Source: Psychrosphaera sp. B3R10
Lineage (GTDB): Bacteria > Pseudomonadota > Gammaproteobacteria > Enterobacterales > Alteromonadaceae
Assembly (NCBI RefSeq): GCF_018861025.1
Contig: NZ_JAHKQH010000022.1
Location: forward strand, 1-64,000
DNA: 64,000 nt
Reading direction: 5' to 3'
The notes beneath the pieces were generated by a model. The model saw only the letters and a program-made list of their open reading frames with translations. It was not told the origin of the DNA and searched no databases. Numbering within the stretch: position 1 is the first letter of the stretch; each line of letters begins with the position of its first letter. Below are positions 9,025 to 17,807 of this stretch, piece by piece. A program made the position numbers and the translations under genes.

Positions 9025-9100
9025 TGGAGCGAGTAACGAGGCTCGAACTCGTGACCTATACCTTGGCAAGGTATCGCTCTACCAGCTGAGCTATACTCGC
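9025..9100 (-). tRNA. tRNA-Gly (GCC)
   Basis: A 76-nt tRNA with encoded CCA. Acceptor GCGAGTA/TACTCGC; anticodon loop CTTGCCAAG gives GCC; T-loop GTTCGAGCC. It is the last tRNA of the seven-gene cluster in transcription order. Confidence 0.97.
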
Positions 9101-9127
9101 AATCCTTTGTATTTCCCAAAAGGGAAA

Positions 9128-9213
9128 TGGTGCCCGGGGACGGACTTGAACCGTCACACTCTATGAGCGAGGGATTTTAAATCCCTTGTGTCTACCGATT
9201 CCACCACCCGGGC
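9128..9213 (-). tRNA. tRNA-Leu (UAA)
   Basis: An 86-nt class II tRNA with a long variable arm and encoded CCA. Acceptor GCCCGGG/CCCGGGC; anticodon loop TTTAAAA gives UAA. It differs from the second Leu copy in the acceptor stem (CGGGTGG against CGGATGG) and in the D-loop. Confidence 0.96.
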
Positions 9214-9276
9214 AATTTGTTGGGCAGTTTTTTATAGTTGGCGGTACCAACTCTCTCTTGTTATCCAAAAGAAGTT

Positions 9277-9352
9277 TGGAGCGAGTAACGAGGCTCGAAC
9301 TCGTGACCTATACCTTGGCAAGGTATCGCTCTACCAGCTGAGCTATACTCGC
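9277..9352 (-). tRNA. tRNA-Gly (GCC)
   Basis: 76 nt, identical to the copy at 9025-9100, CCA encoded. Confidence 0.97.
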
Positions 9353-9391
9353 ACTCCGTATTACTTGTGCCTGGTGCCTGTTTTAAAAAAT

Positions 9392-9467
9392 TGGAGCGAG
9401 TAACGAGGCTCGAACTCGTGACCTATACCTTGGCAAGGTATCGCTCTACCAGCTGAGCTATACTCGC
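9392..9467 (-). tRNA. tRNA-Gly (GCC)
   Basis: 76 nt, identical to the copies at 9025 and 9277. The flank CACTCCGTAT following both this and the 9277 copy points to recent tandem duplication. Confidence 0.97.
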
Positions 9468-9514
9468 ACTCCGTATGTTTTGCCCATTCCTCTGTAAGTT
9501 ACCTTACGAAAGAA

Positions 9515-9600
9515 TGGTGCCCGGAGACGGACTTGAACCGTCACACTCTATGAGCGAGGGATTTTAAATCCCTTGTGTCTACCAATTCCACCATCCGGGC
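9515..9600 (-). tRNA. tRNA-Leu (UAA)
   Basis: 86 nt with long variable arm and encoded CCA. The acceptor has GCCCGGA pairing with TCCGGGC, a compensated change relative to the other Leu copy. Confidence 0.96.
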
Positions 9601-9624
9601 GACACTTTTTAAAACCTGAAATCA

Positions 9625-9698
9625 TGGAGGCGGGTCCCGGAGTCGAACCGAGGTCCACGGATTTGCAATCCGCTGCATAGCCACTCTGCCAACCCGCC
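9625..9698 (-). tRNA. tRNA-Cys (GCA)
   Basis: A 74-nt tRNA with encoded CCA. The anticodon loop ATTGCAAAT gives GCA. It lies between Gly and Leu as in the enterobacterial glyW-cysT-leuZ unit. Confidence 0.96.
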
Positions 9699-9713
9699 AT
9701 TTAGTAAAACATT

Positions 9714-9789
9714 TGGAGCGAGTAACGAGGTTCGAACTCGTGACCTATACCTTGGCAAGGTATCGCTCTACCAGCTGAGCTATACTCGC
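9714..9789 (-). tRNA. tRNA-Gly (GCC)
   Basis: 76 nt, first tRNA after pgsA. It differs from the other three Gly copies by one base in the T-arm (GTTCGAACC instead of GTTCGAGCC). Confidence 0.97.
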
Positions 9790-9935
9790 ATAAAATGCTA
9801 AACTTTGACTTCACATTGTCATCGCTGACAACGGAGACGCATTCTACATTCAAACCTTTTTGAGTCAATATCTATTTTAAATAAAAATGACTTTTTCAGT
9901 CTGTTTGATGAAATTTTAACTGATATGGCTTGAAA

Positions 9936-10529
9936 TTAAGCTTTTTTGCCAGAAATAAATGGCCAAGCAGCCTTAAAGTAAATCACCAATGACCAAATAG
10001 TTAGGGCGGTTGCAGAATATAAAAATGCATACGTTGCAAAATCTAAAAGCGGCCCTAACAACCAACCTTCAAAAACCCAAAATTCATTTGGGTGCCACAA
10101 TAAGCCGATAACCGCTAACATTTGAGCAGCTGTTTTATACTTGCCCACCATACTCACCGCAACATAATCGCGATTGCCCATTTCAGCCATCCACTCTCGC
10201 AGGGCTGATATTGCAATTTCACGACCAATTATTATCGCGGCAGGCACGGTAACCCACATATTTGAGTAATCATCGACCACAATGACTAACGCCACTGCGA
10301 CCATAACTTTGTCCGCTACAGGGTCAAAAAACGCACCAAATGGCGTCGACTGATCTAATTTTCTTGCCAAATAACCGTCTAGAGCGTCGGTAATTGCGGC
10401 AAACCAAAATACAAATGCCGTAGCAAAGTACTTCCATTCATACTGAACTGCAGGGAGGTAATAAAACACCACCAAGACAGGAATAAGGGTAATTCGAAAA
10501 GACGTTATTATATTGGGAATATTCCACAT
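9936..10529 (-). CDS. pgsA: CDP-diacylglycerol-glycerol-3-phosphate 3-phosphatidyltransferase
   Basis: A 197-residue inner-membrane enzyme that makes phosphatidylglycerol-phosphate from CDP-diacylglycerol and glycerol 3-phosphate. The CDP-alcohol phosphotransferase motif is intact (DGYLARKLDQST, then GAFFDPVADK). The N-terminus MWNIPNIITSFRI is typical, and several hydrophobic spans follow. It lies 53 nt downstream of uvrC and is followed by the tRNA cluster, the same order as E. coli uvrY-uvrC-pgsA-glyW-cysT-leuZ. Confidence 0.97.
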   Translation of the reverse strand: MWNIPNIITSFRITLIPVLVVFYYLPAVQYEWKYFATAFVFWFAAITDALDGYLARKLDQSTPFGAFFDPVADKVMVAVALVIVVDDYSNMWVTVPAAIIIGREIAISALREWMAEMGNRDYVAVSMVGKYKTAAQMLAVIGLLWHPNEFWVFEGWLLGPLLDFATYAFLYSATALTIWSLVIYFKAAWPFISGKKA

Positions 10530-10582
10530 AAAAAAATACTACATATTGAATGGTTATTGTCGGCTCTTACGATGATGCCTAT

Positions 10583-12409
10583 TTAATCCTTATCATGCAA
10601 GAAGCTATGGATTTCAGTTGCCATTTCTTGGCTGATACCAGAGACTTGACTCAGTTGTTTTTCGGTCGCTGCCATAACGCCCTGCAGGCCACCAAAGTTC
10701 TTTAAAATCGCCTGTCGGCGTTTTGCACCAACCCCCGGTATATCTTGCAGTACAGAGTGTGTTTTGGCCTTACCGCGTTTTGCACGGTGCCCTGTGATTG
10801 CGAACCGATGGGACTCATCCCGAATATGTTGGATAAGATGCAATGCAGATGAGGCCTTTGGCAAATGAACTTCAATTTCACCGCCATTTAAATATAAAGT
10901 CTCAAGACCTGGCTTTCTGCCCTCTCCTTTGGCAATGCCCACAATGATAGGAGCTTTTTCCAATTGCCAATCGGCAAAAAAGGCTTCTGCCTTGTTAAGC
11001 TGACCTTTACCACCGTCGATAAATAAGATGTCGGGGATATTATCGATTGATGATACTTTGCCAAATCGTTTTTTCATGGCAAATTCCATTGCACCGTAGT
11101 CATCACCGCCCTTTACGCCTTTCACATTATAACGTCGGTACTCAGATTTATTAGGACCTTCAGGGCCAAAAACCACACAAGATGCTATAGGATATTCGCC
11201 AAATGTGTGACTGATATCAAAACATTCCATTCGATTAATTTGAGTGATTTTTAACAGTTCACACAATTCTTTGTATTTACTGCTAATTGCACGTCCATCG
11301 GCTAGTTTACCTGCAAGGTCAATATCGGCATTTTTTTGCGCCAATCGATAATATTTAAACTTCTCACCTCGTTGAGGCTTAACTAATTCAACCTTTGCGT
11401 CTCGCTCTAAAGCAATCGCTTTTTGCAGTTCTTCAATGTCATCGGCAATTTCTGGGACAACAATGAGTTTCGGAATATTTTGACCGCCCATGCCATTTAA
11501 ATAAAACTGGCTAATAAAAGACGTGACAATTTCACTCGGTTCGCTATTAGGTGGCACTTTTGGTGAATAATTTTTGCTACCAAGGACTTTTTGATCTCGA
11601 ATGTACAAAACGTGAGCCGATGCCAATCCCTTATCGATACTCACCGCAATAACATCGATTTCGTCGATATTACCACTGACATTTTGTTGCTCAGTGACTT
11701 TGCGTAGCGCCATTATTTGGTCACGAAAAAACGCGGCTTCTTCAAAGTTTAAGTCAACACTGGCGGCTTCCATCTTACCGATTAATGTATCGATAACTGC
11801 CTGGCTTTTCCCCGTGAGAAATTGTTTAACTAAATCGATTTGGTCACTGTATTGCTGATCGGTGACATAACCTTCAACACATGGGGCAGAACACCGTTTT
11901 AGTTGATGTTGTAAACATGGCCGACTTCGAACTTTATAAAAATTATCTTCACATTGTCTCACTGGAAAAACTTTCTGCATGATCCTAAGCGATTGCCAAA
12001 CCGCACCAGCACTTGGAAACGGGCCATAATAATCGCCTTTGTGGCGTTTGGCGCCACGGTGCATCGCAATGCGGGGATGTTTGTGATCAGTGACTAAAAT
12101 ATATGGATACGACTTATCATCTCTAAGCAAAATATTGTACTTAGGTTGATACTCTTTAATCAGGTTGTTTTCTAAAATCAGTGCTTCGGTTTCAGAGTCG
12201 GTAACCGTGAATTCGATGTTATTTATTTGGTTTACTAAGGCGCGCGTTTTTACGCTGTCGACGTCCTTTCGGAAGTAACTGGTAAGGCGGTTTTTTAAAT
12301 TTTTTGCTTTACCAACATAAATGACCGTTTGATCATTATCGTACATACGGTAAACCCCAGGACGTGAGGTTACCGTATTTAGAAAGGCTTTTGAGTCAAA
12401 TTCAACCAT
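10583..12409 (-). CDS. uvrC: Excinuclease ABC subunit C
   Basis: A 608-residue nuclease of nucleotide-excision repair; with UvrB it cuts both sides of a lesion. Domains: GIY-YIG nuclease at about 14-93 (GVYRMYDNDQTVIYVGKAKN), a cysteine-rich linker (CLQHQLKRCSAPC), UVR motif near 205-238, RNase-H-like nuclease at about 380-540 (CFDISHTFGE, then FIDGGKGQL), and a C-terminal helix-hairpin-helix pair (LQDIPGVGAKRRQAILKNFG). Full length. It follows uvrY by 22 nt and is probably cotranscribed with it. Confidence 0.98.
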   Translation of the reverse strand: MVEFDSKAFLNTVTSRPGVYRMYDNDQTVIYVGKAKNLKNRLTSYFRKDVDSVKTRALVNQINNIEFTVTDSETEALILENNLIKEYQPKYNILLRDDKSYPYILVTDHKHPRIAMHRGAKRHKGDYYGPFPSAGAVWQSLRIMQKVFPVRQCEDNFYKVRSRPCLQHQLKRCSAPCVEGYVTDQQYSDQIDLVKQFLTGKSQAVIDTLIGKMEAASVDLNFEEAAFFRDQIMALRKVTEQQNVSGNIDEIDVIAVSIDKGLASAHVLYIRDQKVLGSKNYSPKVPPNSEPSEIVTSFISQFYLNGMGGQNIPKLIVVPEIADDIEELQKAIALERDAKVELVKPQRGEKFKYYRLAQKNADIDLAGKLADGRAISSKYKELCELLKITQINRMECFDISHTFGEYPIASCVVFGPEGPNKSEYRRYNVKGVKGGDDYGAMEFAMKKRFGKVSSIDNIPDILFIDGGKGQLNKAEAFFADWQLEKAPIIVGIAKGEGRKPGLETLYLNGGEIEVHLPKASSALHLIQHIRDESHRFAITGHRAKRGKAKTHSVLQDIPGVGAKRRQAILKNFGGLQGVMAATEKQLSQVSGISQEMATEIHSFLHDKD

Positions 12410-12431
12410 GGCTTAAAATCAATAGTGGCGG

Positions 12432-13079
12432 TTAGAGTTTTTCCATGTCGAGCATGCGATGTCGTATCGCCATATGGGTAAGTTCAACGTCGTTGCCGAC
12501 ATTGAGTTTTTCAAACATTCGGTAGCGATAACTATTGACGGTTTTAGAGCTTAAATTAAGTTGTTCGGCAATATCTTGGACTTTTTCGCCTTTGGTGATC
12601 ATCAACATAATTTGCAATTCACGCTCAGATAGCAATTCAAATGGTTTATCATTTTTTTCGCCATTTAACTGGCTCAATGCCATCTGCTGAGCAATTTCTG
12701 GGGCAATAAAACGCTGACCAACATGCACAGAACGAATCGCCTGGATCATCTCATCGGGGCGGGTCATCTTGGTTAAAAACCCATGGGCGCCAATTTGCAT
12801 GACTTTTGATGGAAATGGATCTTCCGTGTGAACTGTTAACATCACCACTTTCACATCAGGGCAATATCGAATAATTTTTTTGGTCGCTTCTAAACCACCA
12901 ATCCCCGGCATGTTCATGTCCATTAAAACAACGTCTGGTGTATGAGTGCGACAAAACTGAAACGCTTCTTCGCCTGATGAGGCTTCACCAACAACATTTA
13001 ATCCACGAACATCATTAACTATCCGACTTATACCGGTACGGACTAATTCATGATCGTCAACTAACAATACATTGATCAA
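12432..13079 (-). CDS. uvrY: Two-component response regulator UvrY/GacA
   Basis: 215 residues. The receiver domain (VLLVDDHELVR; phospho-acceptor Asp in VVLMDMNMPGIGG; Lys in FLTKMT) is followed by a LuxR-type helix-turn-helix (LSERELQIMLMITKG, then NLSSKTVNSYRYRMFEKL). Partner of BarA/GacS; in gammaproteobacteria it drives csr small RNAs. The start is a TTG: the one at 13079 gives MINVLLVDD like E. coli and sits 7 nt after GAGGG, whereas a TTG six bases upstream would be only 1 nt from it. Confidence 0.95.
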   Translation of the reverse strand: MINVLLVDDHELVRTGISRIVNDVRGLNVVGEASSGEEAFQFCRTHTPDVVLMDMNMPGIGGLEATKKIIRYCPDVKVVMLTVHTEDPFPSKVMQIGAHGFLTKMTRPDEMIQAIRSVHVGQRFIAPEIAQQMALSQLNGEKNDKPFELLSERELQIMLMITKGEKVQDIAEQLNLSSKTVNSYRYRMFEKLNVGNDVELTHMAIRHRMLDMEKL

Positions 13080-13185
13080 TGGCAAACCCTCTATCTAAAA
13101 AATCGAAAACAAAATTACCACAAAACTAAACTAAGGCAACAATGATAAATCAAACACTGTTCTAAACTTTAGCTTAATTGGACAT

Positions 13186-13824
13186 TTAAACGGCGTCAGG
13201 TTGATTTTCTGGCGCCGCTTTTGTAAATGCGTCCAATGTTCTGCAATGGGCGACAACCCGCTGTATCAATGGATACGGCGACATATCAAAGTTAAACCGT
13301 TCTGCATTATAAACCTGAGGTATCAAACATAAATCGGCCCAACTGACATGGTCACCAAAACAAAAATTACCTGCAACTTTATTAATGCTTTTTTCAAATG
13401 CAGTAAAGCCAACCTCTAACCAATTAAAATACCACTGCATTTTTTGTTCTTCGCTTTGCGCCAACGGCCCTGTGAGATATTGCAAAACCCGCAAATTGTT
13501 AAGCGGATGAATATCACAGGCCAAATCCAACGCTAAGGCTCGGCATTTGATGTTGTCGGCTAAGTTAGCTGGCAACAAGTTTATGTTGGGGTATTTTATC
13601 TCTAAATACTCCAATATAGCCAATGATTGATTGAGCGTAAACTCTCCATCCACCAGCGTCGGGACTAACTTATTTGGGTTTAAATCTGCATAATCCTCAG
13701 CATGTTGCTGACCGCCATCTTTAATCAAATGTACTGATTTTTGTTCGTATTGCAGGCCTTTTAAATTGAGCGCAATACGTACTCGATAAGCGGCTGATGA
13801 ACGCCAATACCCAAACAATGTCAT
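13186..13824 (-). CDS. maiA: Maleylacetoacetate isomerase (zeta-class GST)
   Basis: 212 residues. The glutathione-binding motif SSAAYRVRIALNLKG is diagnostic of zeta-class enzymes, and there is the thioredoxin-like half (LVPTLVDGEFTLNQSLAILEYL) and the C-terminal helical half. It isomerises maleylacetoacetate to fumarylacetoacetate in tyrosine breakdown. It begins 4 nt after the tyrR stop codon, so it is cotranscribed with tyrR. The partner enzymes HmgA and FahA are not in the window. Confidence 0.92.
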   Translation of the reverse strand: MTLFGYWRSSAAYRVRIALNLKGLQYEQKSVHLIKDGGQQHAEDYADLNPNKLVPTLVDGEFTLNQSLAILEYLEIKYPNINLLPANLADNIKCRALALDLACDIHPLNNLRVLQYLTGPLAQSEEQKMQWYFNWLEVGFTAFEKSINKVAGNFCFGDHVSWADLCLIPQVYNAERFNFDMSPYPLIQRVVAHCRTLDAFTKAAPENQPDAV

Positions 13825-13827
13825 AAC

Positions 13828-15393
13828 TTAAACCTTGATACTTTTTTTGTTAATACCGTATTCACGAAGTTTATTAGCAATCGCTGTATGGCTCAATCCA
13901 AGTTTTTTGGCTAATTGTCTAGAGCTTGGATATGCCGGATATAACTTACGTAATAAGCTCGCTTCAAATCGTTTTACGGCTTGGTCTAACGATCCTTCAA
14001 ATTCCTGCTCTAAATAACCAAATTCATTGGTATAAGTCGGCAGTTCCAACGCTTCTTTTTCAATAAGATCAGAATCCAACAAGCTTAATGCCCGATAAAC
14101 CGAATTTTCAAGTTGGCGTGTATTGCCCGGCCAAGGGTAATTTTGTAAATACTCACAACACGACTTGGAAAATGTCGGTGCTTGTTTGCCCAGCTCATGG
14201 GAAAATCGCTGAACAAAATGTTGCGCCAACGGCAAGATGTCTTGTTTTCGTTCGCGCAATGGTGGGATATGCAAACTTAGTACGTTTAAACGATAGTAGA
14301 GATCTTCACGGAATGTATGTTCTTGAACCATATTGGCCAAATCTTTTTGAGTGGCACATATTACACGCACGTCCACTTTAACTTCGTTCTCATCAGCAAC
14401 ACGACGGAAAGTCCCGTCTTGTAGAAAGCGAATTAACTTTGTTTGTAACTCTGCGGACATTTCGCCAACTTCGTCGAGGAAAACCGTTCCACCTTCCGCT
14501 TGTTCAAATATGCCACGTTTACCTTCTTCGCCACTACCTGGGTAGGCATTAGCGCCGTAACCAAAAAGTTCAGATTCGGCAACATTGTCTGGCAATGACG
14601 CACAACTTAGGGCTAAAAACGACTTTTCATTTCGTTCACTGGCGTCATGACAAGCTCGAGCAATCAGCTCTTTACCTGTACCCGTTTCACCTTGAATAAG
14701 TATTGGGGCATCAAGGTGAGCCATTTTCTTAGCTTCACGAATAACCCGGCGCATACTGGTGCTGTTGGCCAAGATATTGGCAAACGACTCGTTATTGTCG
14801 TCTCTAAATGCGTTGATTTGTTGACCTAAGCGACTGTGTGATTTTAAGTTAACCACGGCGCCCGCTAAGCGAACGTTGTTTTCTTCATCTGTGACATTTA
14901 TCGGCAAAATGTCGGATACAAATTCTTCGTTATTGCCAGTTAACTTTAATGTCTGGCCGACAACTTCTTTGCCTTCTAACCATTTCAAAAAGTTAAACCC
15001 TTTAAGCAACCCCTGCACAGGTTGTCCAACAATTTCAGACTCGCTGCGACCTAGGTCAATTAAAGCGGCCTGATTGGCCGTAACCACATTGCCTTTGTTA
15101 TCTATGGAAATAACGCCATCTGGCAATATTCGCAACAAGGTTACAAGTTCGTTGTGTTCGCGTTCATAAGGCAAAAAGTTTGTGGTTTTAACATCTGTTA
15201 CCCCATCGACTCGACGGATAGCCGCCATGACTTGCTGAAACGCTTCAAACTCTATTTGTGGAAATGCCACATATAAACATTTAGTCGCTTGATCAAACTC
15301 AATACCTTTTAGGTCGATATCGTATTCAACGAGAATGTTTAAAATTTCTTTAGCCAAACCCATACGGTCTTGACACGCAATCTGTAGCCGCAT
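13828..15393 (-). CDS. tyrR: Aromatic amino acid regulator TyrR
   Basis: 521 residues. ACT domain at about 1-70 (MRLQIACQDRMGLAKEILN), PAS domain at about 78-140, AAA+ domain with Walker A GETGTGKE and Walker B GGTVFLDEVGEM, and a C-terminal Fis-like helix-turn-helix (SSRQLAKKLGLSHTAIANKL). The GAFTGA sigma-54 contact loop is absent (ELFGYGANAYPGSGEE), as in true TyrR, which works with sigma-70. I chose the ATG at 15393 because it has GGAGT upstream and gives the E. coli-like N-terminus; an in-frame start 63 bases upstream adds an unrelated leader. A TyrR-box lies 45 nt upstream, implying autoregulation. Confidence 0.95.
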   Translation of the reverse strand: MRLQIACQDRMGLAKEILNILVEYDIDLKGIEFDQATKCLYVAFPQIEFEAFQQVMAAIRRVDGVTDVKTTNFLPYEREHNELVTLLRILPDGVISIDNKGNVVTANQAALIDLGRSESEIVGQPVQGLLKGFNFLKWLEGKEVVGQTLKLTGNNEEFVSDILPINVTDEENNVRLAGAVVNLKSHSRLGQQINAFRDDNNESFANILANSTSMRRVIREAKKMAHLDAPILIQGETGTGKELIARACHDASERNEKSFLALSCASLPDNVAESELFGYGANAYPGSGEEGKRGIFEQAEGGTVFLDEVGEMSAELQTKLIRFLQDGTFRRVADENEVKVDVRVICATQKDLANMVQEHTFREDLYYRLNVLSLHIPPLRERKQDILPLAQHFVQRFSHELGKQAPTFSKSCCEYLQNYPWPGNTRQLENSVYRALSLLDSDLIEKEALELPTYTNEFGYLEQEFEGSLDQAVKRFEASLLRKLYPAYPSSRQLAKKLGLSHTAIANKLREYGINKKSIKV

Positions 15394-15437
15394 TGTTACT
15401 CCAATACTGATAAAACAAAAACGTAATATTTTCGGAT

Positions 15438-15455
15438 TGTAAACGTGAATTGACA
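15438..15455. promoter_or_regulatory. TyrR box in the tyrR promoter region
   Basis: TGTAAA-N6-TTGACA, 11 of 12 positions matching the TyrR consensus TGTAAA-N6-TTTACA, 45 nt upstream of the tyrR start codon. E. coli tyrR is autorepressed from a box over its promoter; the same is likely here. Confidence 0.6.
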
Positions 15456-15497
15456 ACGGAGAAAGAGTTTTATTGCAATTTTGTAAAGAATAAATTC

Positions 15498-15524
15498 CAA
15501 AAAGGTGAACCTAAAGGCTCACCT
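15498..15524 (-). terminator. Intrinsic terminator after phhA
   Basis: A 9-bp stem AGGTGAGCC/GGTTCACCT with TTTA loop and one G-T pair, then five T on the minus strand, 7 nt past the phhA stop. It separates mdeA-phhA from tyrR-maiA. Confidence 0.85.
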
Positions 15525-15530
15525 GACAAA

Positions 15531-16325
15531 TTATGCTGCGCTCTTTGGCGGGAAAGTTGGTGCATACATGCCCAGTTTCATTGCTTCTCGAACCATTTCC
15601 ATAAGATCCAGTTTTGAAAAATCAAAAAGATCATGAATAGCGTCGATAACAAAATACTTAGGTTGCATGATGTCAATTCGATATGGCGTACGGAATACGT
15701 CCAGTATATTCATATCAAATCGCTCAGGTTGCGTTGCGGTTAATGCATAGTCGGTTTCGCCAGGAGACGACAAAATACCACCGCCGTAGATCCGAAGTTC
15801 ACCGTGTTGTCGCATTAGTCCAAACTCAACAGTGAACCAGTATAACCTCGCCAAAAAGACCCTTTCTTCTTTAGTAGCCTGAAGTCCCAACAATCCATAT
15901 TTATGGGTAAATTCAGAAAAGTCAGGGTTAGTTAACATCGCACAGTGACCAAATATCTCATGGAAAACATCGGGTTCTTGTAGGTAATCAAAATGTTCAC
16001 GTCGACGAATAAATGTCGCTACAGGAAACTTTTTGTCCGCCAACAACTGAAAGAATTTTTCAAAATTAATCAATGCCGGCACTTCAGCACATTGCCAACC
16101 TGTTGTTTCGAGTAAAACTTTACTCACGTCGTTTAATTGCGGAACACGGTCTGTCGGTAACTGTAATTTATCTAAACCGGCAAAAAACTCATCACAGGCT
16201 TTGCCTTCAATGCACGACATTTGTCGCGCCATTAGTTCTGACCAAATTTGATTTTCTTCGTCTGTCCAATTAATAAAACCGGTTTCGTCCGACAGCTTAG
16301 AAACGTAACTTGATTGCTTGCTCAT
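15531..16325 (-). CDS. phhA: Phenylalanine 4-monooxygenase
   Basis: 264 residues, full length for the bacterial enzyme. It hydroxylates phenylalanine to tyrosine using tetrahydropterin and Fe(II). The iron ligands are visible: two His in FHEIFGHCAML and the Glu in YWFTVEFGLM. The start is the ATG at 16325 with AGGG upstream; a GTG 12 bases earlier is in frame but less likely. It begins 2 nt after the mdeA stop codon, so the two are one operon. The usual partner phhB (pterin carbinolamine dehydratase) is not adjacent. Confidence 0.95.
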   Translation of the reverse strand: MSKQSSYVSKLSDETGFINWTDEENQIWSELMARQMSCIEGKACDEFFAGLDKLQLPTDRVPQLNDVSKVLLETTGWQCAEVPALINFEKFFQLLADKKFPVATFIRRREHFDYLQEPDVFHEIFGHCAMLTNPDFSEFTHKYGLLGLQATKEERVFLARLYWFTVEFGLMRQHGELRIYGGGILSSPGETDYALTATQPERFDMNILDVFRTPYRIDIMQPKYFVIDAIHDLFDFSKLDLMEMVREAMKLGMYAPTFPPKSAA

Positions 16326-16327
16326 GA

Positions 16328-17566
16328 TTAACTGCACCCTAATACAGTTGCACTTGGTGTTACCATTCGTGCTTCGTTAATTTTGTTTAATGCTTGGTTC
16401 AAATCGGCGATTAAGTCGTCTGCGTGCTCTAGCCCAACTGAAATGCGAATAAGGCCATCGCTAATTCCAGCGGCCAAACGCTCCTCTTGGGTATACGGTG
16501 AATGTGTCATAGATGCCGGGTGTTGGATTAGAGATTCAGCGTCCCCTAGACTCACGGCTATTGAAAATAATTCGACTGAATTAATAAAATGAGCACCTTC
16601 TTCAAGATTTGCATTAAGTTCAAAACCCACAACGCCACCGGCTCCTCGCATTTGTTTACCCAGATATTTATGCCCAGAATGCGATGGCAATCCCGGATAA
16701 TAAACTTTTGACACTAATGGATGTTGCTCTAAGAATTCAGCTAACTTCTGACCATTTGTGCAATGACGGTCCATCCTTACTGGCAAGGTTTTCAGACCTC
16801 TTAATATTAACCATGCATCGTGTGGGCTAATTGTGCCACCAATGTCTTTTAGAATGGTTAGTTTTATAGTTTCAATATGCTCAGCGCTGCCAACAATAAT
16901 TCCCGCAACCACATCACCGTGACCGTTTAAGTATTTTGTTGCACTGTGGATCACTATGTTGATGCCAAAATCCACCGGGGTTTGAAGCACTGGAGACATA
17001 AACGTACTGTCGACAATCGAAATGAGATCGTACTCTAAGCAAAACGCGCCAATTTTAGCCAGATCTAACACTTCTAAATTTGGATTGATTGGAGTTTCCG
17101 CAAATAACATTTTGGTATTTGGTTTTAATGCGGGCAATAAGTTTGCATCATCGGCCATATCAACAAAGGTAACCTCAATACCAAATTTAGGCAGTTGATG
17201 ATTAAATAATGCAAATGAACAACCGTAAATGGCTTTTGATACAATTACGTGGTCACCCGCTTGCAGAAAACTCAACACCGCACCTGACACCGCTGCCATA
17301 CCAGTCGCTGTTGCTGCTGCATCTTCCATTTTTTCCATCGCTGCCATTTTTAATTCAAGTTCGCGCGTGGTTGGATTGCCTAATCTGGTATAAATATAGC
17401 CTTCTTCTTCACCAGCAAAACGTCTTGCCCCCTGCTCCGCGCTTTCAAATACAAAGGTTGAGGTCTGATATAAAGGCGTAGTTAGCGCTCCCTGATGGGC
17501 ACCTTTCACTTTGCCAGCGTGAATACATAGGGTTTCAATATTATTATTATTCGCTTTGACGCTCAT
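16328..17566 (-). CDS. mdeA: Methionine gamma-lyase
   Basis: 412 residues, PLP-dependent Cys/Met metabolism family. Assignment to methionine gamma-lyase rather than cystathionine gamma-lyase rests on IYGCSFALF, which keeps the active-site Cys of Pseudomonas MGL, and on close overall similarity (SATKYLNGHGDVVAGI with PLP Lys; VSLGDAESLIQHPASMTH). It splits methionine into methanethiol, ammonia and 2-oxobutyrate. It is first in an operon with phhA and has a TyrR-like box upstream, suggesting control together with aromatic amino acid catabolism. Confidence 0.88.
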   Translation of the reverse strand: MSVKANNNNIETLCIHAGKVKGAHQGALTTPLYQTSTFVFESAEQGARRFAGEEEGYIYTRLGNPTTRELELKMAAMEKMEDAAATATGMAAVSGAVLSFLQAGDHVIVSKAIYGCSFALFNHQLPKFGIEVTFVDMADDANLLPALKPNTKMLFAETPINPNLEVLDLAKIGAFCLEYDLISIVDSTFMSPVLQTPVDFGINIVIHSATKYLNGHGDVVAGIIVGSAEHIETIKLTILKDIGGTISPHDAWLILRGLKTLPVRMDRHCTNGQKLAEFLEQHPLVSKVYYPGLPSHSGHKYLGKQMRGAGGVVGFELNANLEEGAHFINSVELFSIAVSLGDAESLIQHPASMTHSPYTQEERLAAGISDGLIRISVGLEHADDLIADLNQALNKINEARMVTPSATVLGCS

Positions 17567-17701
17567 GTTCTGCCTCTAATAAAAACGGCCCAAAACTGGG
17601 CAACGCTTTTGTCACATCGATTCAATCGTGATTAAAGTCCGAACTTTGCAAAAAAATGAGTAGAGTTAATAATCTAATTTGAAAATAGTTACCTCACCCA
17701 C

Positions 17702-17719
17702 TGTAATAATTACGTTACA
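17702..17719. promoter_or_regulatory. TyrR-box-like palindrome upstream of mdeA-phhA
   Basis: TGTAAT-N6-GTTACA, a TGTAA/TTACA palindrome with the exact 18-bp TyrR geometry, 136 nt upstream of the mdeA start. The distance fits activation from an upstream site. Two half-site bases deviate from consensus. Confidence 0.5.
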
Positions 17720-17807
17720 CCACGCCTACTATTTAAATTAAATTCAAACACTTACACAAAAAAACACTACATCTGGTTAGGTTTTGGTGGTATTTCCATA
17801 ACAAAAG

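Noticed and set aside
8963-9403. ORFs over the tRNA cluster
   Set aside because: They are antisense tRNA sequence (repeated GASNEARTRDLYLGKVSLYQ).
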